Below, piece by piece: positions 27,447 to 37,150 of a stretch of 37,301 bases of DNA. The notes under the pieces are model-generated. The model saw only the letters and a program-made list of their open reading frames with translations, made no database searches and was not told where the DNA came from. Source of the DNA: Cyanomargarita calcarea GSE-NOS-MK-12-04C (GTDB lineage Bacteria; Cyanobacteriota; Cyanobacteriia; Cyanobacteriales; Nostocaceae); contig JAHHGZ010000058.1 of the NCBI GenBank assembly GCA_019359595.1, positions 1-37,301 on the forward strand, in the 5' to 3' direction. The stretch's first letter is position 1. Each line of letters starts with the position of its first letter. A program made the translations under genes and the position numbers.

Positions 27447-28517
27447 TTACAGTTGCTTACTGATTTTAATTGTATTTATTAGCTTTTCTTTATAGTCTTT
27501 GTGAACACTACTTTTGTTACATAAAGATTTTTGAATATTTTTTAACTCCTTTTTTATTTGAGTTTTGGATTCACAGCAGGAATAGATAGCATCTGACAGT
27601 TTCACCACTTCGTTAGGCTTGCTTTCAATTAGCTCTAGTAACTCTTTTCTGAATTCATCTGTAAACAAATTTGATTTATTTTCTAATAGCTTTAGGAAGG
27701 CATCAAGTTTCTTTGTCGCGGCGTTGTAGTCCCTACGGTGGCTAGAGGATTGGATATAAGGGCTGAATTTCCACCAAGCTCCGCCAGCCAAACAACCGAA
27801 ACAAATTCCCACTGCAAGAGAAAGAAAGAAATCTGTCCAAGCACTATCTTTAAAGGGAGGTCGGGTAGGATACTTACCTGGGCTTTGGGCGATTAGGTAA
27901 CGAGAATTACTAGTAACCATTGAGGTTGTAATTAGACCAAAACTCAATGCACCAACGCTTTTATTCAGGTGGCGATCGCGTTCCTTTGCTGCTGTTTCAT
28001 TGTCGCGCAGGAGTTGTTGTATTTGGTAATCGCTCTCGGCTTGTTGTATTTCTACAAGACCTCGAATCGTGTTCACAATCTCTCCAAATAATTCTTGACC
28101 AGGTGAAAGATATTTAATATCGATTTGGATTTGTTTAAAGATTTTTTGACAGTCTTTATCAAGAAAATCTTGCCAAAATAGGGAACTATCAACACCATCA
28201 ATAGCTACAATTTTATCCGAGCAAGTTTTGTAATTAGCAATATTTGTATCTATGGTAATTAGATGTGTTTGTAAATCTTGTAAACATCTGGTGTAATCAA
28301 GTTTTTTTGTCGGAAGTTCTATTAGTAATTTCTTGAGTTCGGATAATGATGTTGAAGTTCTGAGAAGATTATTAAATATTTGGATTTTGTTTTGTAAATA
28401 GCTGTATATTACTTTTGCTTCTTGGTAACGTTGACGTGCTTGATGATAGGTATAAAGTATTTTCTTGTAAGAACAAAGTAAATTGAGTAACCAGTCATAA
28501 GCGTCACTCGCAAGCTT
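27447..28517 (-). pseudogene. 5'-truncated coiled-coil membrane protein
   Basis: The minus-strand frame is open from after a TGA at 28620-28622 to the stop at 27447 and reads like protein from about 28517 (SDAYDWLLNLLCSYKK onward). There is no ATG, and the first usable start is a GTG at 28076, giving 209 residues. Visible features: a helical, probably coiled-coil, N-terminal 140 residues with QARQRYQEAKVIYSYLQNK, a transmembrane segment FFLSLAVGICFGCLAGGAWW, and a lysine-rich helical C-terminus. Family unknown. It directly follows the broken CHAT gene, so it is probably the 3' remainder of a gene whose start was deleted. A short functional form from GTG 28076 cannot be excluded. Confidence 0.55.
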
Positions 28518-29608
28518 TATTTTTTGAGATTGGCTATTATTAATAAGTATAAAAAGATGTACGAATGCTGAAACTGTTTGCTGATAGCTCTCACAATTCC
28601 TAAATCTTGGTCGTATGGTTCATACAAATCTGGTGTGGGGTTTTGAATTGCAAAGAAATGTTGAAATTCTTGACGTTGTTGTTGCTGTACCTGTTGTAGA
28701 ATTTGGCAACTAGGAGCATACTTGACACCACGAGGGAATAAGTCAAACAGATAATTTCCTGCATTTTGGGAAATCGGCAAACCATGAAGTGGTAAAATAT
28801 GCAAGTAGAGGTGAGGAACGAGAATTAACTGGTCTATATTTGGGGAAATATTTGATAAATTTTCTAGAATTTGATTGATGTGTAAAATCTCAGCTAGCTG
28901 CTGAAGACGAGATTTTATGCTATTTTCCCACTGTTTTTGTAATTTTTCTTGTTCTGTTTCAGTTTTTGCGTTCCTTGGTGCATAGTATGCTGCCAGATAA
29001 TCATCACGCCATTTGTGCAAATTCTTTAAATCTTCATTAGAGGATTGCCAAATGATAGGTTCGGGACGGTGATGGGTGATGATGAAAGTGCGGAAACAAT
29101 CTCCAAAGATATACCATTGGATAATTGCTGTACCGTCATCTATAAGATTTTGGATTTGCTCAAACTGAATATGTTCAAGTGGATAAAGTTCGTTATATCG
29201 CTGACGCAGTTGATTGATATGGCCATAATCTGGTTGTTTATCAACTGCAAGACGGCGTTTTTCTATATCAATTTCTAACCGCAATTTTTGCAGTTCTTTT
29301 CGCACTGCTTCTGGTAATTTTCCTTCCGCGAAGAGTTGACGGGTAGCAAGAAGTTCAGATAAGATATGGGTTTTGTTGCGCTCAATGTATTCGATAGCAT
29401 CTGTTTCCTTACTCAAACTCAAGCACACTTCTACCATCTGTAAATAGAGTTGATTCCATTCCTCAGCTAATTTCTGCTTTGCCTCATCCCCTGAAATTAT
29501 TTCCCCACGTAGGTAATCTACAGTGTCAATAGCATCTTTAAAGGTATTGTAAGCTTCTTGGAGTCTTTTTGCATTTCGGTAAGTCAAACCTAAGTTGTAT
29601 AACGTTAA
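28517..29608 (-). pseudogene. CHAT-domain TPR protein truncated at both ends
   Basis: The frame starts in the middle of a TPR (LTLYNLGLTYRNAKRLQEAYNTFKDA, right after a TAA at 29609) and continues through coiled helices (EYIERNKTHILSELL) into a CHAT caspase-like protease domain: DDGTAIIQWYIFGDCFRTFIIT, QLILVPHLYLHILPLHGLP with the candidate catalytic His, then YAPSCQILQQ. It stops soon after DQDLGIVRAISKQFQHS. The expected Cys-containing C-terminal half is missing. CHAT proteases act in bacterial cell-death and defence systems. The 5' break coincides with an IS-like end at 29611 and the 3' break with the start of the neighbouring truncated gene. TTG 29587 is the only possible start. Confidence 0.75.
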
Positions 29609-29610
29609 TT

Positions 29611-30119
29611 AGGGGTTGCTGAAAAAACAAGAAAAGCCTATCTGATATCTTGCACCTCAAAAATAGAATGTCAAAATAATCATAGCTATTACCCAGGTAA
29701 ATCGATTCATGTCCCTACCCGTCAGGGACTATAAGTCCCTGTCTAATAGCGTAAGTCCATTTTAATGGACTAAAAATCAACTTTGTTGTTATCGGATGTT
29801 TCGTAACTTACAAAATTATAAATCTATGGTTTATACGCAAGCTGCAAGATATCAGCTATGTTCTCTAGATTTTCATACCAAAGAAGTATATTCAGGTGCA
29901 AGACAAGAAGGTAATATAGTCCAAAATCCTTGCATCTACGTGACTAGCACACAAGAGTGGGCCTTAGTAGCTATGTACCGAAAACAGGGGCAGGCAATAA
30001 CCTCACCAGAAAACTTTGAACTTCCGTTTTCAGGGAAGTTATCATCGGATAATCGTTGGGTGATTCTAGCAAATTTAATACCTTGGGCAGAATTTGAAGA
30101 GGAGTATTCTTCTTCATAG
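29611..30119 (+). mobile_element. IS5-like element remnant with transposase N-terminus
   Basis: Starting at AGGGGTTGCTGAAAAAACAAG (29611-29631), which resembles an IS end, the segment carries a plus-strand frame (29796-30119). Its last 55 residues, from MYRKQGQAITSPENFELPF to SSDNRWVILANLIPWAEFEEEY, match the N-terminal region of IS5/IS1182-type transposases. The frame ends at EEYSSS, before any DDE catalytic residue. The element is therefore dead. Its insertion or later deletion explains the missing 5' part of the CHAT gene. The right end is not identified. Confidence 0.7.
29723..29771. repeat. Two adjacent perfect palindromes
   Basis: CAGGGACT-ATA-AGTCCCTG (29723-29741) is followed 12 bases later by AGTCCATT-TT-AATGGACT (29754-29771). 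Both stems are perfect 8-base pairs with tiny loops. They lie inside the IS-like remnant just upstream of its transposase fragment. Confidence 0.75.
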
Positions 30120-30324
30120 GTAATGCATTTGACGAACTGAAGATGAAATCTGAGGTCGAGAGAAATTACTCTTACAAAGGTTACGTAACCGTTCACACTC
30201 TCCCCTACCTGTCAAGTAAAAATCAAGGGTTTCTACGATTTTCCTGGGCGGAGTGAATAATTACCTTATTGTTTGGTAATACTTTGCTATTAGACTTGTC
30301 CCAAAACTTGTACAGACGCTCATG

Positions 30325-31050
30325 CTATGATTTACTTTTCTTGCGCTTTGGCTTGCTCCCGGACTTTGTTATATCACCTGTCTTCTTGCGCTTTTGTGCA
30401 GAAACTTCCTGGTGACGAGAATTTGTGGCAATATCCAAGTCAAATTCTGTTGGATTGAGTTCTGGTAATAAGGAAGACAGCCTTTTTGTTTCAAATACAA
30501 GTTGAGAAACATTATTGGCATTACAAACATCCATAAATGCTTTTATGCCTTCCTCTGTTGTCATATCAAATCCAGCATTTTGCCCCATTGTTATAAAAGA
30601 CTTTGCCATCCCAAATCTGGATGAATCGTTGATAATGCCGCTGTATTTTGACTGTATTTTGTTTAGATAAGCTAAAATTTCATCTGTATCCCTTACTAAA
30701 TGAAATTGACGCTTGAGAAATTGCCAAAAAGCTATTAATTCTGGAATTGCATAATCAATATCTTCAGGAGATAATAGCGATATTTTTCGAGGGAACAGTT
30801 CTTCTATAACTAATTGAACATCATTTTTTGTCATTTGTGATAAAGTCAAACCCTCATGACAATATCCATAGTTAATTAATTGTGCAATCCAAAAACCCGT
30901 TTGAGTTGGATTGCTTTGTAAATATATCCATCCTTCAGGAGAATTTGTAAATAGATTGATTAAGGCATCCTGGTAATCATCCAAAATCGGCTCTACATCC
31001 TTGTAGTCCACACCATCAATTTGATGGATATCAAATCTTGTGTTATCCAT
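30325..31050 (-). CDS. Conserved-looking hypothetical protein with lysine-rich tail
   Basis: A 241-residue protein I do not recognise. The first 190 residues are rich in acidic and aromatic residues and appear mostly helical (DVEPILDDYQDALINLFTNSPEGWIYLQ; ELIAFWQFLKRQFHL), without transmembrane segments or signal peptide. The last 30 residues are strongly basic (QKRKKTGDITKSGSKPKRKKSKS), a disordered tail that could bind nucleic acid. It has an ATG start, normal codon use and no breaks, although it sits in a region full of decayed genes. The gap from 30120 to 30324 contains only a 12-base palindrome GGTTACGTAACC at 30179-30190. Confidence 0.65.
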   Translation of the reverse strand: MDNTRFDIHQIDGVDYKDVEPILDDYQDALINLFTNSPEGWIYLQSNPTQTGFWIAQLINYGYCHEGLTLSQMTKNDVQLVIEELFPRKISLLSPEDIDYAIPELIAFWQFLKRQFHLVRDTDEILAYLNKIQSKYSGIINDSSRFGMAKSFITMGQNAGFDMTTEEGIKAFMDVCNANNVSQLVFETKRLSSLLPELNPTEFDLDIATNSRHQEVSAQKRKKTGDITKSGSKPKRKKSKS

Positions 31051-31165
31051 ATTTTCAGCATCCTAAATGCCTGGGAAAACAAAAAAAGTGCATAATACTA
31101 ACTAGACTACAACTAATTTGATCCCCAAGGATGATTTGCATACAAAATTTGACTAAATAAAAAAA

Positions 31166-31445
31166 CTATGGTATCCAATAGTATTCAGTATTTGGTTGCC
31201 CGTTAATTTCGTTTATGGATAGCTTCCTCGCTTGAAAGCCTTGTTTTTCATAGAAAACACAAGCTATCCTATTTTGCTGCAATGTATGCAAACTTAAGCC
31301 TTGAGGACAAATTTCTTTGGCTTTATTCAGTAGTGCTAAACTAACGCCTCGTTTTTGATACATCGGGTCTACAAAAATTTGGTTTAATTCCAGTTCCTCT
31401 TTCATCACTATATCAAGCCAACAATTTGATTTTCAAGTTGTGGCA
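31166..31445 (-). pseudogene. GNAT acetyltransferase remnant with frameshift
   Basis: An 80-residue frame (31166-31408) reads ELELNQIFVDPMYQKRGVSLALLNKAKE, then IACVFYEKQGFQARKLS, which is the acetyl-CoA-binding motif A and the motif B of GNAT N-acetyltransferases. Immediately upstream, in another frame, QLENQIVGLI fits the preceding beta-strand of the same fold. The protein is therefore split by a frameshift and lacks its N-terminal half. The motif A turn QKRGVS lacks the usual second Gly. Confidence 0.7.
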
Positions 31446-31502
31446 GCAATTATACGCTTATACCTTGGCTTGTAGAAAATCATCGGACACTAGGTCTTGT
31501 TA

Positions 31503-31682
31503 TACCAATTCTGTATGAGGTTGCGCTTTATTCACCCACACCCTAGAAGGGTGGGCGCCAGGTGCTTCAAGTCGGCGGAGCCGCCCAACGCACTGGCTCG
31601 GCTATACGTTGCTTGCTTCCCCGGAGGGGTACAAAGCCCACCTGCGTGGGCTAATTAGGCGCATCTTCATAAAGAAATGGTA
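31503..31682. mobile_element. MITE-like element, copy B (long)
   Basis: Ends TACCAATTCTGTATGAGG and GCGCATCTTCATAAAGAAATGGTA are imperfect inverted repeats matching those of the element at 20842-20953, again flanked by TA. The 180-base interior is different: paired AGGGTGGGCG and CCCACC-rich segments, GGCGG-AG-CCGCC, and a 31-base block (31568-31598) that matches the reverse complement of 6814-6844 at 29 of 31 positions. There is no coding capacity. Confidence 0.75.
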
Positions 31683-31848
31683 TTAAAGCTATCCGCAGGT
31701 GCCAGTAATGCCCAAAGGTCACTTGACATATGGGCATCAGCCTTAACTTGACGGCAATGACGATACTCCTACCCTGCGGGATGCGCAATGTCTTGCTTTT
31801 CCTACAGGTTAATTTTGGATTAGGGATAATTTATTTTCTGGTGTTCCC

Positions 31849-32118
31849 TTATTCAGATTCATTAACGTCACATTCTGCAAGTAATTCATCCAGGTTTTCA
31901 GGAAAATCGCCATTTTTCACTTTTTCAGTAAAAACTTGGTAGCAATCATTTTTATCTCCTTCTTTACGAGGAAATCCCAACCAAAAAATTATAATAGCTT
32001 TTTGTTCTTTAAATGCTCGAAAAAATAAACGGTAACGGGATGGTAATCCCATTTTCTTAAGACGACTATATTTTTGTAAGGGCTTTTGTAAACTAAAATA
32101 CGACAAGTTCGATACCAA
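31849..32118 (-). pseudogene. RelE/YhaV-like toxin fragment
   Basis: The frame contains SRLKKMGLPSRYRLFFRAF, then IIIFWLGFPRKEGDKNDCYQVFTEKVKNGDFPENLDELL, the C-terminal half of YhaV/RelE-type mRNA-cleaving toxins as found in cyanobacteria. The N-terminal half is missing: the frame begins at a TTG and the sequence upstream reads protein-like (LYEPKDLKATVELWYRTCR) only in a different frame. No antitoxin gene is adjacent. It is probably a decayed toxin, though a short product cannot be ruled out. Confidence 0.55.
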
Positions 32119-32229
32119 AGTTCAACGGTTGCTTTTAAATCTTTTGGTTCATAGAGTCTAATAATCACAGAAATCTAATTCTTCAAAATAATAATTCCCC
32201 TCCCGTCCAAGCGGGGAGGGAGTTAGGGG

Positions 32230-34041
32230 TTATTCTTGATCCAAACGCAGTACTGCCATAAAAGCTTCTTGTGGTACATCCACGGTACCGACAGATTTCA
32301 TCCGCTTTTTACCTTTTGCCTGCTTCTGCAAGAGTTTCTTCTTCCGGCTGATGTCACCACCGTAGCACTTGGCAAGCACGTCCTTTCGCAGTGCAGGAAT
32401 ATTTTCGCTGGCAATAACTTTACTACCAATAGTTGCTTGAATTGGTACCTTAAATTGATGGCGGGGAATCAGTTCTTTTAGCTTCTCAGCCATCGAACGT
32501 CCAACATTATAAGCCTTATCGCGGTGGACAATCATTGCCAAGGAGTCAACTGGATCGCCGTTAATCATAATATCCAGCTTGACTAAAGGATTTTCGCGGT
32601 AGCCGATGAGGTTATATTCCATACTGGCGTAACCGCGCGATCGCGATTTCATTTGGTCAAAGAAATCAGTTACAACTTCTGCCAAGGGTAACTCGTATGT
32701 AAGTGTGGTGCGCCCTTGGGTAAGGTACTTCATATCCTTGAAGACACCGCGTCGATTTTGCGATAATTCCATCAGCGACCCTACGTAGATTTCCGGAGTA
32801 ATCATTTCGACTTTGACATAAGGCTCTTCGATTTTTTGCCGATCGTTAGAATCTGGTAAGCGGCTGGGATTATCGATATAGAGTTCCTCACCCTTAACTG
32901 TTGTCACCCGGTAAACTACTGAAGGTGCTGTAATAATCAAATCCAGATTATACTCGCGTTCCAGACGTTCCTGAACAATTTCCATGTGCAGCAACCCGAG
33001 GAACCCGCAACGGAAGCCAAACCCCATCGCGCTAGAGGTTTCTGGTTCGTAATGCAGGGCAGCATCATTGAGAGTCAGCTTTTCTAAGGCTTCGCGTAAG
33101 TCTTCAAATTTATCGGCATCAATGGGGAACATCCCACAGAAGACCATTGGATTAGCTTCGGTGTAACCCGGCAATGCCTCAGACGCTTTCTTTGCCGATA
33201 GAGTAATTGTATCGCCTACCCGGGCATCAGCCACGGCTCTAATTGACGCTGCAAAGTATCCTACCTCACCAGCATGGAGTTCCTCAACTGGCTTCTGAGT
33301 GGGAGATAGGACACCAATTTCGTCAATGACGTATTCTTTTTCTGAGGCCATCAGGTAGACTTTATCTCCCTTCTTGAGGCTGCCATCCATCACCCGGAAG
33401 TAAACAATTACACCCCGGTAACTGTCATAATAGCTATCAAAAATCAATGCCCGTAAGGGTTTATCGATGGTGTTCTGTGGTGGTGGAACTTTCTCCACAA
33501 TCATTTCTAAAATCTCGGAGATGCCAATTCCTTCTTTGGCAGAAGCGAGAATTGCGCCGCTACAATCTAAACCAATGATTTCCTCAATTTCACCAGCTAC
33601 CCGGTCTGGTTCCGCCCCAGGAAGGTCAATTTTGTTCAAAACTGGGATAATTTCGAGATTATGCTCTAATGCTAAATAGACATTTGCCAGGGTTTGAGCC
33701 TCCACACCCTGAGAAGCGTCTACCACCAAAAGTGCGCCTTCACAAGCGGCAAGACTACGGGACACCTCATAAGAGAAATCCACATGCCCTGGAGTATCAA
33801 TCAAGTTGAGGACGTACTCTTGACCATCAGGAGCTTTGTAGTTCATTCGGGCAGCTTGCAGCTTAATCGTAATGCCGCGCTCCCGTTCCAAGTCCATATT
33901 ATCGAGAAATTGTTCCTTCATCTGCCGATCTCCCACCGTGCCTGTGACTTGCAGGAGGCGATCGGCAAGGGTAGATTTCCCGTGGTCTATATGAGCAATA
34001 ATACAAAAATTGCGAATGCGAACTGCGGGAACGTCAGTCAT
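32230..34041 (-). CDS. lepA: Elongation factor 4 (LepA)
   Basis: LepA/EF4 is a ribosome-binding translational GTPase that back-translocates stalled ribosomes. The 603-residue protein has G1 [10 protein letters not shown], the switch RERGITIK, G3 DTPGHVDF, and G4 NKIDLPGA. The C-terminal LepA-specific domain ends in [19 protein letters not shown] and [13 protein letters not shown]. Length is normal. Start ATG 34041 gives the typical [21 protein letters not shown]. It is a single gene, downstream of repetitive sequence. Confidence 0.97.
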   Translation of the reverse strand: MTDVPAVRIRNFCIIAHIDHGKSTLADRLLQVTGTVGDRQMKEQFLDNMDLERERGITIKLQAARMNYKAPDGQEYVLNLIDTPGHVDFSYEVSRSLAACEGALLVVDASQGVEAQTLANVYLALEHNLEIIPVLNKIDLPGAEPDRVAGEIEEIIGLDCSGAILASAKEGIGISEILEMIVEKVPPPQNTIDKPLRALIFDSYYDSYRGVIVYFRVMDGSLKKGDKVYLMASEKEYVIDEIGVLSPTQKPVEELHAGEVGYFAASIRAVADARVGDTITLSAKKASEALPGYTEANPMVFCGMFPIDADKFEDLREALEKLTLNDAALHYEPETSSAMGFGFRCGFLGLLHMEIVQERLEREYNLDLIITAPSVVYRVTTVKGEELYIDNPSRLPDSNDRQKIEEPYVKVEMITPEIYVGSLMELSQNRRGVFKDMKYLTQGRTTLTYELPLAEVVTDFFDQMKSRSRGYASMEYNLIGYRENPLVKLDIMINGDPVDSLAMIVHRDKAYNVGRSMAEKLKELIPRHQFKVPIQATIGSKVIASENIPALRKDVLAKCYGGDISRKKKLLQKQAKGKKRMKSVGTVDVPQEAFMAVLRLDQE

Positions 34042-34179
34042 ATACTTGCTTTTAGCAACGAAGGTTAAAAAAGCTATTTACTTAACGTATTTTAATGCTT
34101 TCTGGGCTAGGACGCTGCATAAGAGGAATAGCATCCACGTTATAAGATAAAATAGTTCATTCATAGTATATGAAAAAAT

Positions 34180-34355
34180 TGCGGCTACACCACCAATAGG
34201 GATGTGGCAACCGTACAAGTAATGCCTCTTCCTAGAGTTAAGGTGCTCTGGTGGTGGGCAAAGCGGTAGCATTGCTTATAAGTTAAAAATCCCGTGACTT
34301 CAAGTCAGAGGAGTGTCAAAAATCTCTAAAAAGGGGATAATTATTGACACTCCTC
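34180..34355 (+). mobile_element. IS200/IS605 right-end / omega-RNA-like relic
   Basis: The stretch from about 34185 (GCTACACC…GGGATGTGGCAACCGT) to AATCCCGTGACTTCAAGTCAGAGGAGTGTCAA at 34319 resembles the 3' end of cyanobacterial TnpB genes and their guide RNA scaffold, including the terminal hairpin before GTGTCAA. The TnpB gene is gone. A second end in inverted orientation follows: GAGGAGTGTCAA (34308-34319) and TTGACACTCCTC (34344-34355) are a perfect 12-base inverted repeat. The region 34356-34677 after it has no gene I can support. Confidence 0.5.
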
Positions 34356-34677
34356 CCCTGGACAAAGTATGTTTGCTTACGAAAATTGTTTTTAGGCGGG
34401 TGTTTTGTTGCAAGTCCGTAGAAATGTCAAAGAGTCGAGGAGCAAAATCCACTCCTCGAAGAAATGTAGTAGTGACCTGTGGAGGGAGTATTCAAAACTC
34501 ATGCCGAAGGACTGATGTAATTTCAAGGATATGATGAAGCTAATTTTATAGCATCTGGCATTACTTGACCGGGAGATTAGAATAAGCATGAAGAACTGGA
34601 TGAAAGCAGACTTCATTGTTCCTCGCCACCCGCGTAATAAATCCGAAGTGTGAATAAAGCTGTTTACAAAGTCTTTC

Positions 34678-34944
34678 TTGAAAACAAATAAGCGAGCATA
34701 TCAAACTATGAATATGAAAGATAAGGCTACCGATGCAGAGCAAAGAGAACTAGATAAGGAAGAAATCGCTATCCGTATCGACTCAGAGTTAATCGAACAA
34801 ATCAAGCATTTAACCAACGACCCCAGCAAAGTGATTGAGGTGGCAATTCGCCAGTGGTTGAGAGGCGAGATCCCAAGAGATGATGAACTGACGCGCAACC
34901 GCCATCTGACACCTGTACCACCTCGCGGTGAATGGAACGATTAA
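34678..34944 (+). CDS. Small ribbon-helix-helix-like protein, possible orphan antitoxin
   Basis: An 88-residue protein; ATG 34708 (MNMKDKATD) is a likely alternative start giving 78 residues. The central segment EIAIRIDSELIEQIKHLTNDPSKVIEVAIRQWLRGE has the beta-strand-helix-helix pattern of CopG/CcdA-type DNA-binding antitoxins, followed by a polar proline-containing tail (RNRHLTPVPPRGEWND) that could bind a toxin. No toxin gene is next to it, and the next gene is a histidine kinase. It may instead be a stand-alone regulator. The fold call is by pattern only. Confidence 0.6.
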   Translation: MKTNKRAYQTMNMKDKATDAEQRELDKEEIAIRIDSELIEQIKHLTNDPSKVIEVAIRQWLRGEIPRDDELTRNRHLTPVPPRGEWND

Positions 34945-35116
34945 GCAAAATTTTACTGCCTGTATAGCCGAAAAAATGTAAAATTTGACATACTAGACTC
35001 CACGACAATCAGAAGTACCCAGGCAATTATGCAATCATTGTAAAAATTTATGCCAAACTTTATGCAGCGATTCGCGAAACTTCCCTGGGTTGCCGTTTGT
35101 CTATTCAACTCGAGTC

Positions 35117-36913
35117 ATGAGTATTACTGTCAATTCTCAACTGCTGAATATATTGTCTCAGAATCTGGAATCCGTTCCCACTAACACCGATGGTTCATTA
35201 GCACAACTGGGTCCCGAATTGGTTTACACCCAAGATGGGGCAGCACGCTATCTAACTTTTTATTGGCAAAAAACCAATCCTTCAGAAGCACAAGCTACTG
35301 GATGCCAACTTGAGCAAATTGTTAATACTACTACTAAAGCAAACCACCCGAATCGTGAATGTAATGGCAATGAAGCCCTCACTCCGGTTGATCGGGCTGC
35401 TTATTTGGAAAGATTGCAACGAATTTTAACAAGTTTGATGCCTGAAAGGTGTCAGTGTTGGTTTAGCTATTACGAGCAGTTGTTGGAGTTGGATCTAACA
35501 ATCAGTCCGATTATGCCGACACTGGGTAGCACCGCCACATCTGTCTTGGTGATGGGACGAGTATTGCAAACTACAGTTAATAAACAAGAAATTAACGTAT
35601 TATCAAAACCGCCAACCCAGTTAGAGTTGGCTCTACGTTCCCAAAAACATCAAAAGCTGGTAACCCAAATTACTAGAAATATTCGGCGGACGCTGGATTT
35701 GAATATTATTTGGCAGCAAACAGTAGACTCTTTGGGGCAGGCATTGCGCTTAGAGCGTTGTATAATTTTTCCGTATCAGCCTAAAAACCAAAAAGTAGTA
35801 GCGATCGCGGAGTACCATTCAAGAGAAGTTAGCTCAATGCGGGGTATAGAAATAGATATAGCAACAGAACCTGCATTTGCTCAAGCTTTGGCAACTTTAG
35901 AGCCGATTCTAGTGCAAGAACCCCAGCACCCGCAATTTCAACACCAAAAGATTTTAGTGGTTGCAACTTGCCATCAAGATCAGCCGAATGGATTGATTGC
36001 GATCGCAGTCAACACTGATTGTTTAGGGTTGACGAACGATGAACTAGAACTAGCCAAAGAGGGAGCAGACCAGTTAGGAACCGCGATCGCTCATGCCACT
36101 TTATACAAAGAATTAGAAGCTGCCCGTCAACAAGCCGAAGAAGCATCTCGTCTCAAAAGCGAGTTTCTTGCCAACGTTTCCCATGAAATTCGCACTCCAC
36201 TTAATGGCATGATTGGCTTTCTGAAGCTGATCCTTGATGGCATGGCAGACGATCCAGAAGAACAACAAAACTTTCTCGAAGAGGCCCACAAATCCTCCAT
36301 CCACCTGCTCGATATCATGAACGATATCTTAGATTTCCACAAAATCGAAGCAGGCAAAATGGAATTAGACCTCGGTCCAGTCAAGTTGGATGATTTATTC
36401 AGCGATGTTGATAATTTCATGCGCTTGCAAGCCTCGCAGAAAGACCTCGGTTTTTTGATGCAAATGCCCGAAACTTCTGATGAAATTCTTGTCTACAGCG
36501 ACTATCAGCGTCTCAAGCAAGTAATGCTCAATCTTGTTAATAATGCGATTAAATTTACCCATGAAGGCGGTATAACTATTAGTACTGATGTAATTCGCAA
36601 AAAAGTCATCTGTCAAGACCAGGAATTCCCTGGTATGGTGCGAGTCCGTGTTGCAGACACTGGTATTGGTGTTTCTCTGGACAAACAGGACAAACTATTT
36701 CAATTGTTTTCGCAAGTTGATAGTTCCCGCACTCGTCAGTATGGCGGTACTGGTTTAGGACTGGCAATATCCCAAAAGCTAGTAGAAGCAATGAGTGGAG
36801 AAGTGCATTTTTACAGCCTGGGTGAAGGACTTGGTTCAACAGTCACCTTTACAGTGCCTTTGTATCAACAACCAGTAATGGTAACAGCTGTTGAAATTAA
36901 TACACAAAATTAG
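35117..36913 (+). CDS. GAF-domain sensor histidine kinase
   Basis: A 598-residue histidine kinase from ATG 35117 (MSITVNSQLL); a start at 35090 is also in frame. Residues 1-180 have no domain I recognise. About 190-330 form a GAF domain (LNIIWQQTVDSLGQALRLERCIIFPY). HisKA contains the phospho-acceptor H356 in EFLANVSHEIRTPLNGMIGF. The ATPase domain has N-box VMLNLVNNAIKF, G1 VADTGIGVS, F-box LFQLFSQVD and G2 GGTGLGLAIS. There is no transmembrane segment or receiver domain, so it is a soluble sensor. The GAF domain has no obvious Cys for a bilin in the canonical position. No response regulator lies beside it, so the partner is unknown. Confidence 0.94.
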   Translation: MSITVNSQLLNILSQNLESVPTNTDGSLAQLGPELVYTQDGAARYLTFYWQKTNPSEAQATGCQLEQIVNTTTKANHPNRECNGNEALTPVDRAAYLERLQRILTSLMPERCQCWFSYYEQLLELDLTISPIMPTLGSTATSVLVMGRVLQTTVNKQEINVLSKPPTQLELALRSQKHQKLVTQITRNIRRTLDLNIIWQQTVDSLGQALRLERCIIFPYQPKNQKVVAIAEYHSREVSSMRGIEIDIATEPAFAQALATLEPILVQEPQHPQFQHQKILVVATCHQDQPNGLIAIAVNTDCLGLTNDELELAKEGADQLGTAIAHATLYKELEAARQQAEEASRLKSEFLANVSHEIRTPLNGMIGFLKLILDGMADDPEEQQNFLEEAHKSSIHLLDIMNDILDFHKIEAGKMELDLGPVKLDDLFSDVDNFMRLQASQKDLGFLMQMPETSDEILVYSDYQRLKQVMLNLVNNAIKFTHEGGITISTDVIRKKVICQDQEFPGMVRVRVADTGIGVSLDKQDKLFQLFSQVDSSRTRQYGGTGLGLAISQKLVEAMSGEVHFYSLGEGLGSTVTFTVPLYQQPVMVTAVEINTQN

Positions 36914-37150
36914 CTAAAAGTCAACGAGTCGGGCGATATTAGATAAAGTCGGCGTTCTTTTGTCCTCGTTCTGAGTGTTGGTAGAGGAAACGCCGTCCAC
37001 CCACTTGGGGAATAATAAATTTAAATTTCTATCGTATCCGTATAATTATCTGGCTTTTTGTGATGAAGATGTAATTCGTCACCATTTAACAAGGACTGTT
37101 CCTTATTCTTTCGCGAAAATTGGAAGAAAACATAAAATAAAATCAGGCAA

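Noticed and set aside
29723-29771. Adjacent palindromes as a CRISPR fragment
   Set aside because: The two palindromes differ in sequence and there is no repeated unit with spacers.
31730-31942. 70-codon plus-strand frame after MITE copy B
   Set aside because: It overlaps the toxin-like frame on the other strand, which has clear family motifs.
34078-34164. 28-residue single-transmembrane frame (MNELFYLITWML…) upstream of lepA
   Set aside because: It looks like a tiny photosynthetic membrane subunit at first sight, but matches none I know, has no ribosome-binding site and adjoins an IS605 relic.
34313-34534. 73-codon frame downstream of the IS605 end as a TnpB remnant
   Set aside because: No zinc-ribbon or RuvC motif is visible in any frame of this stretch.
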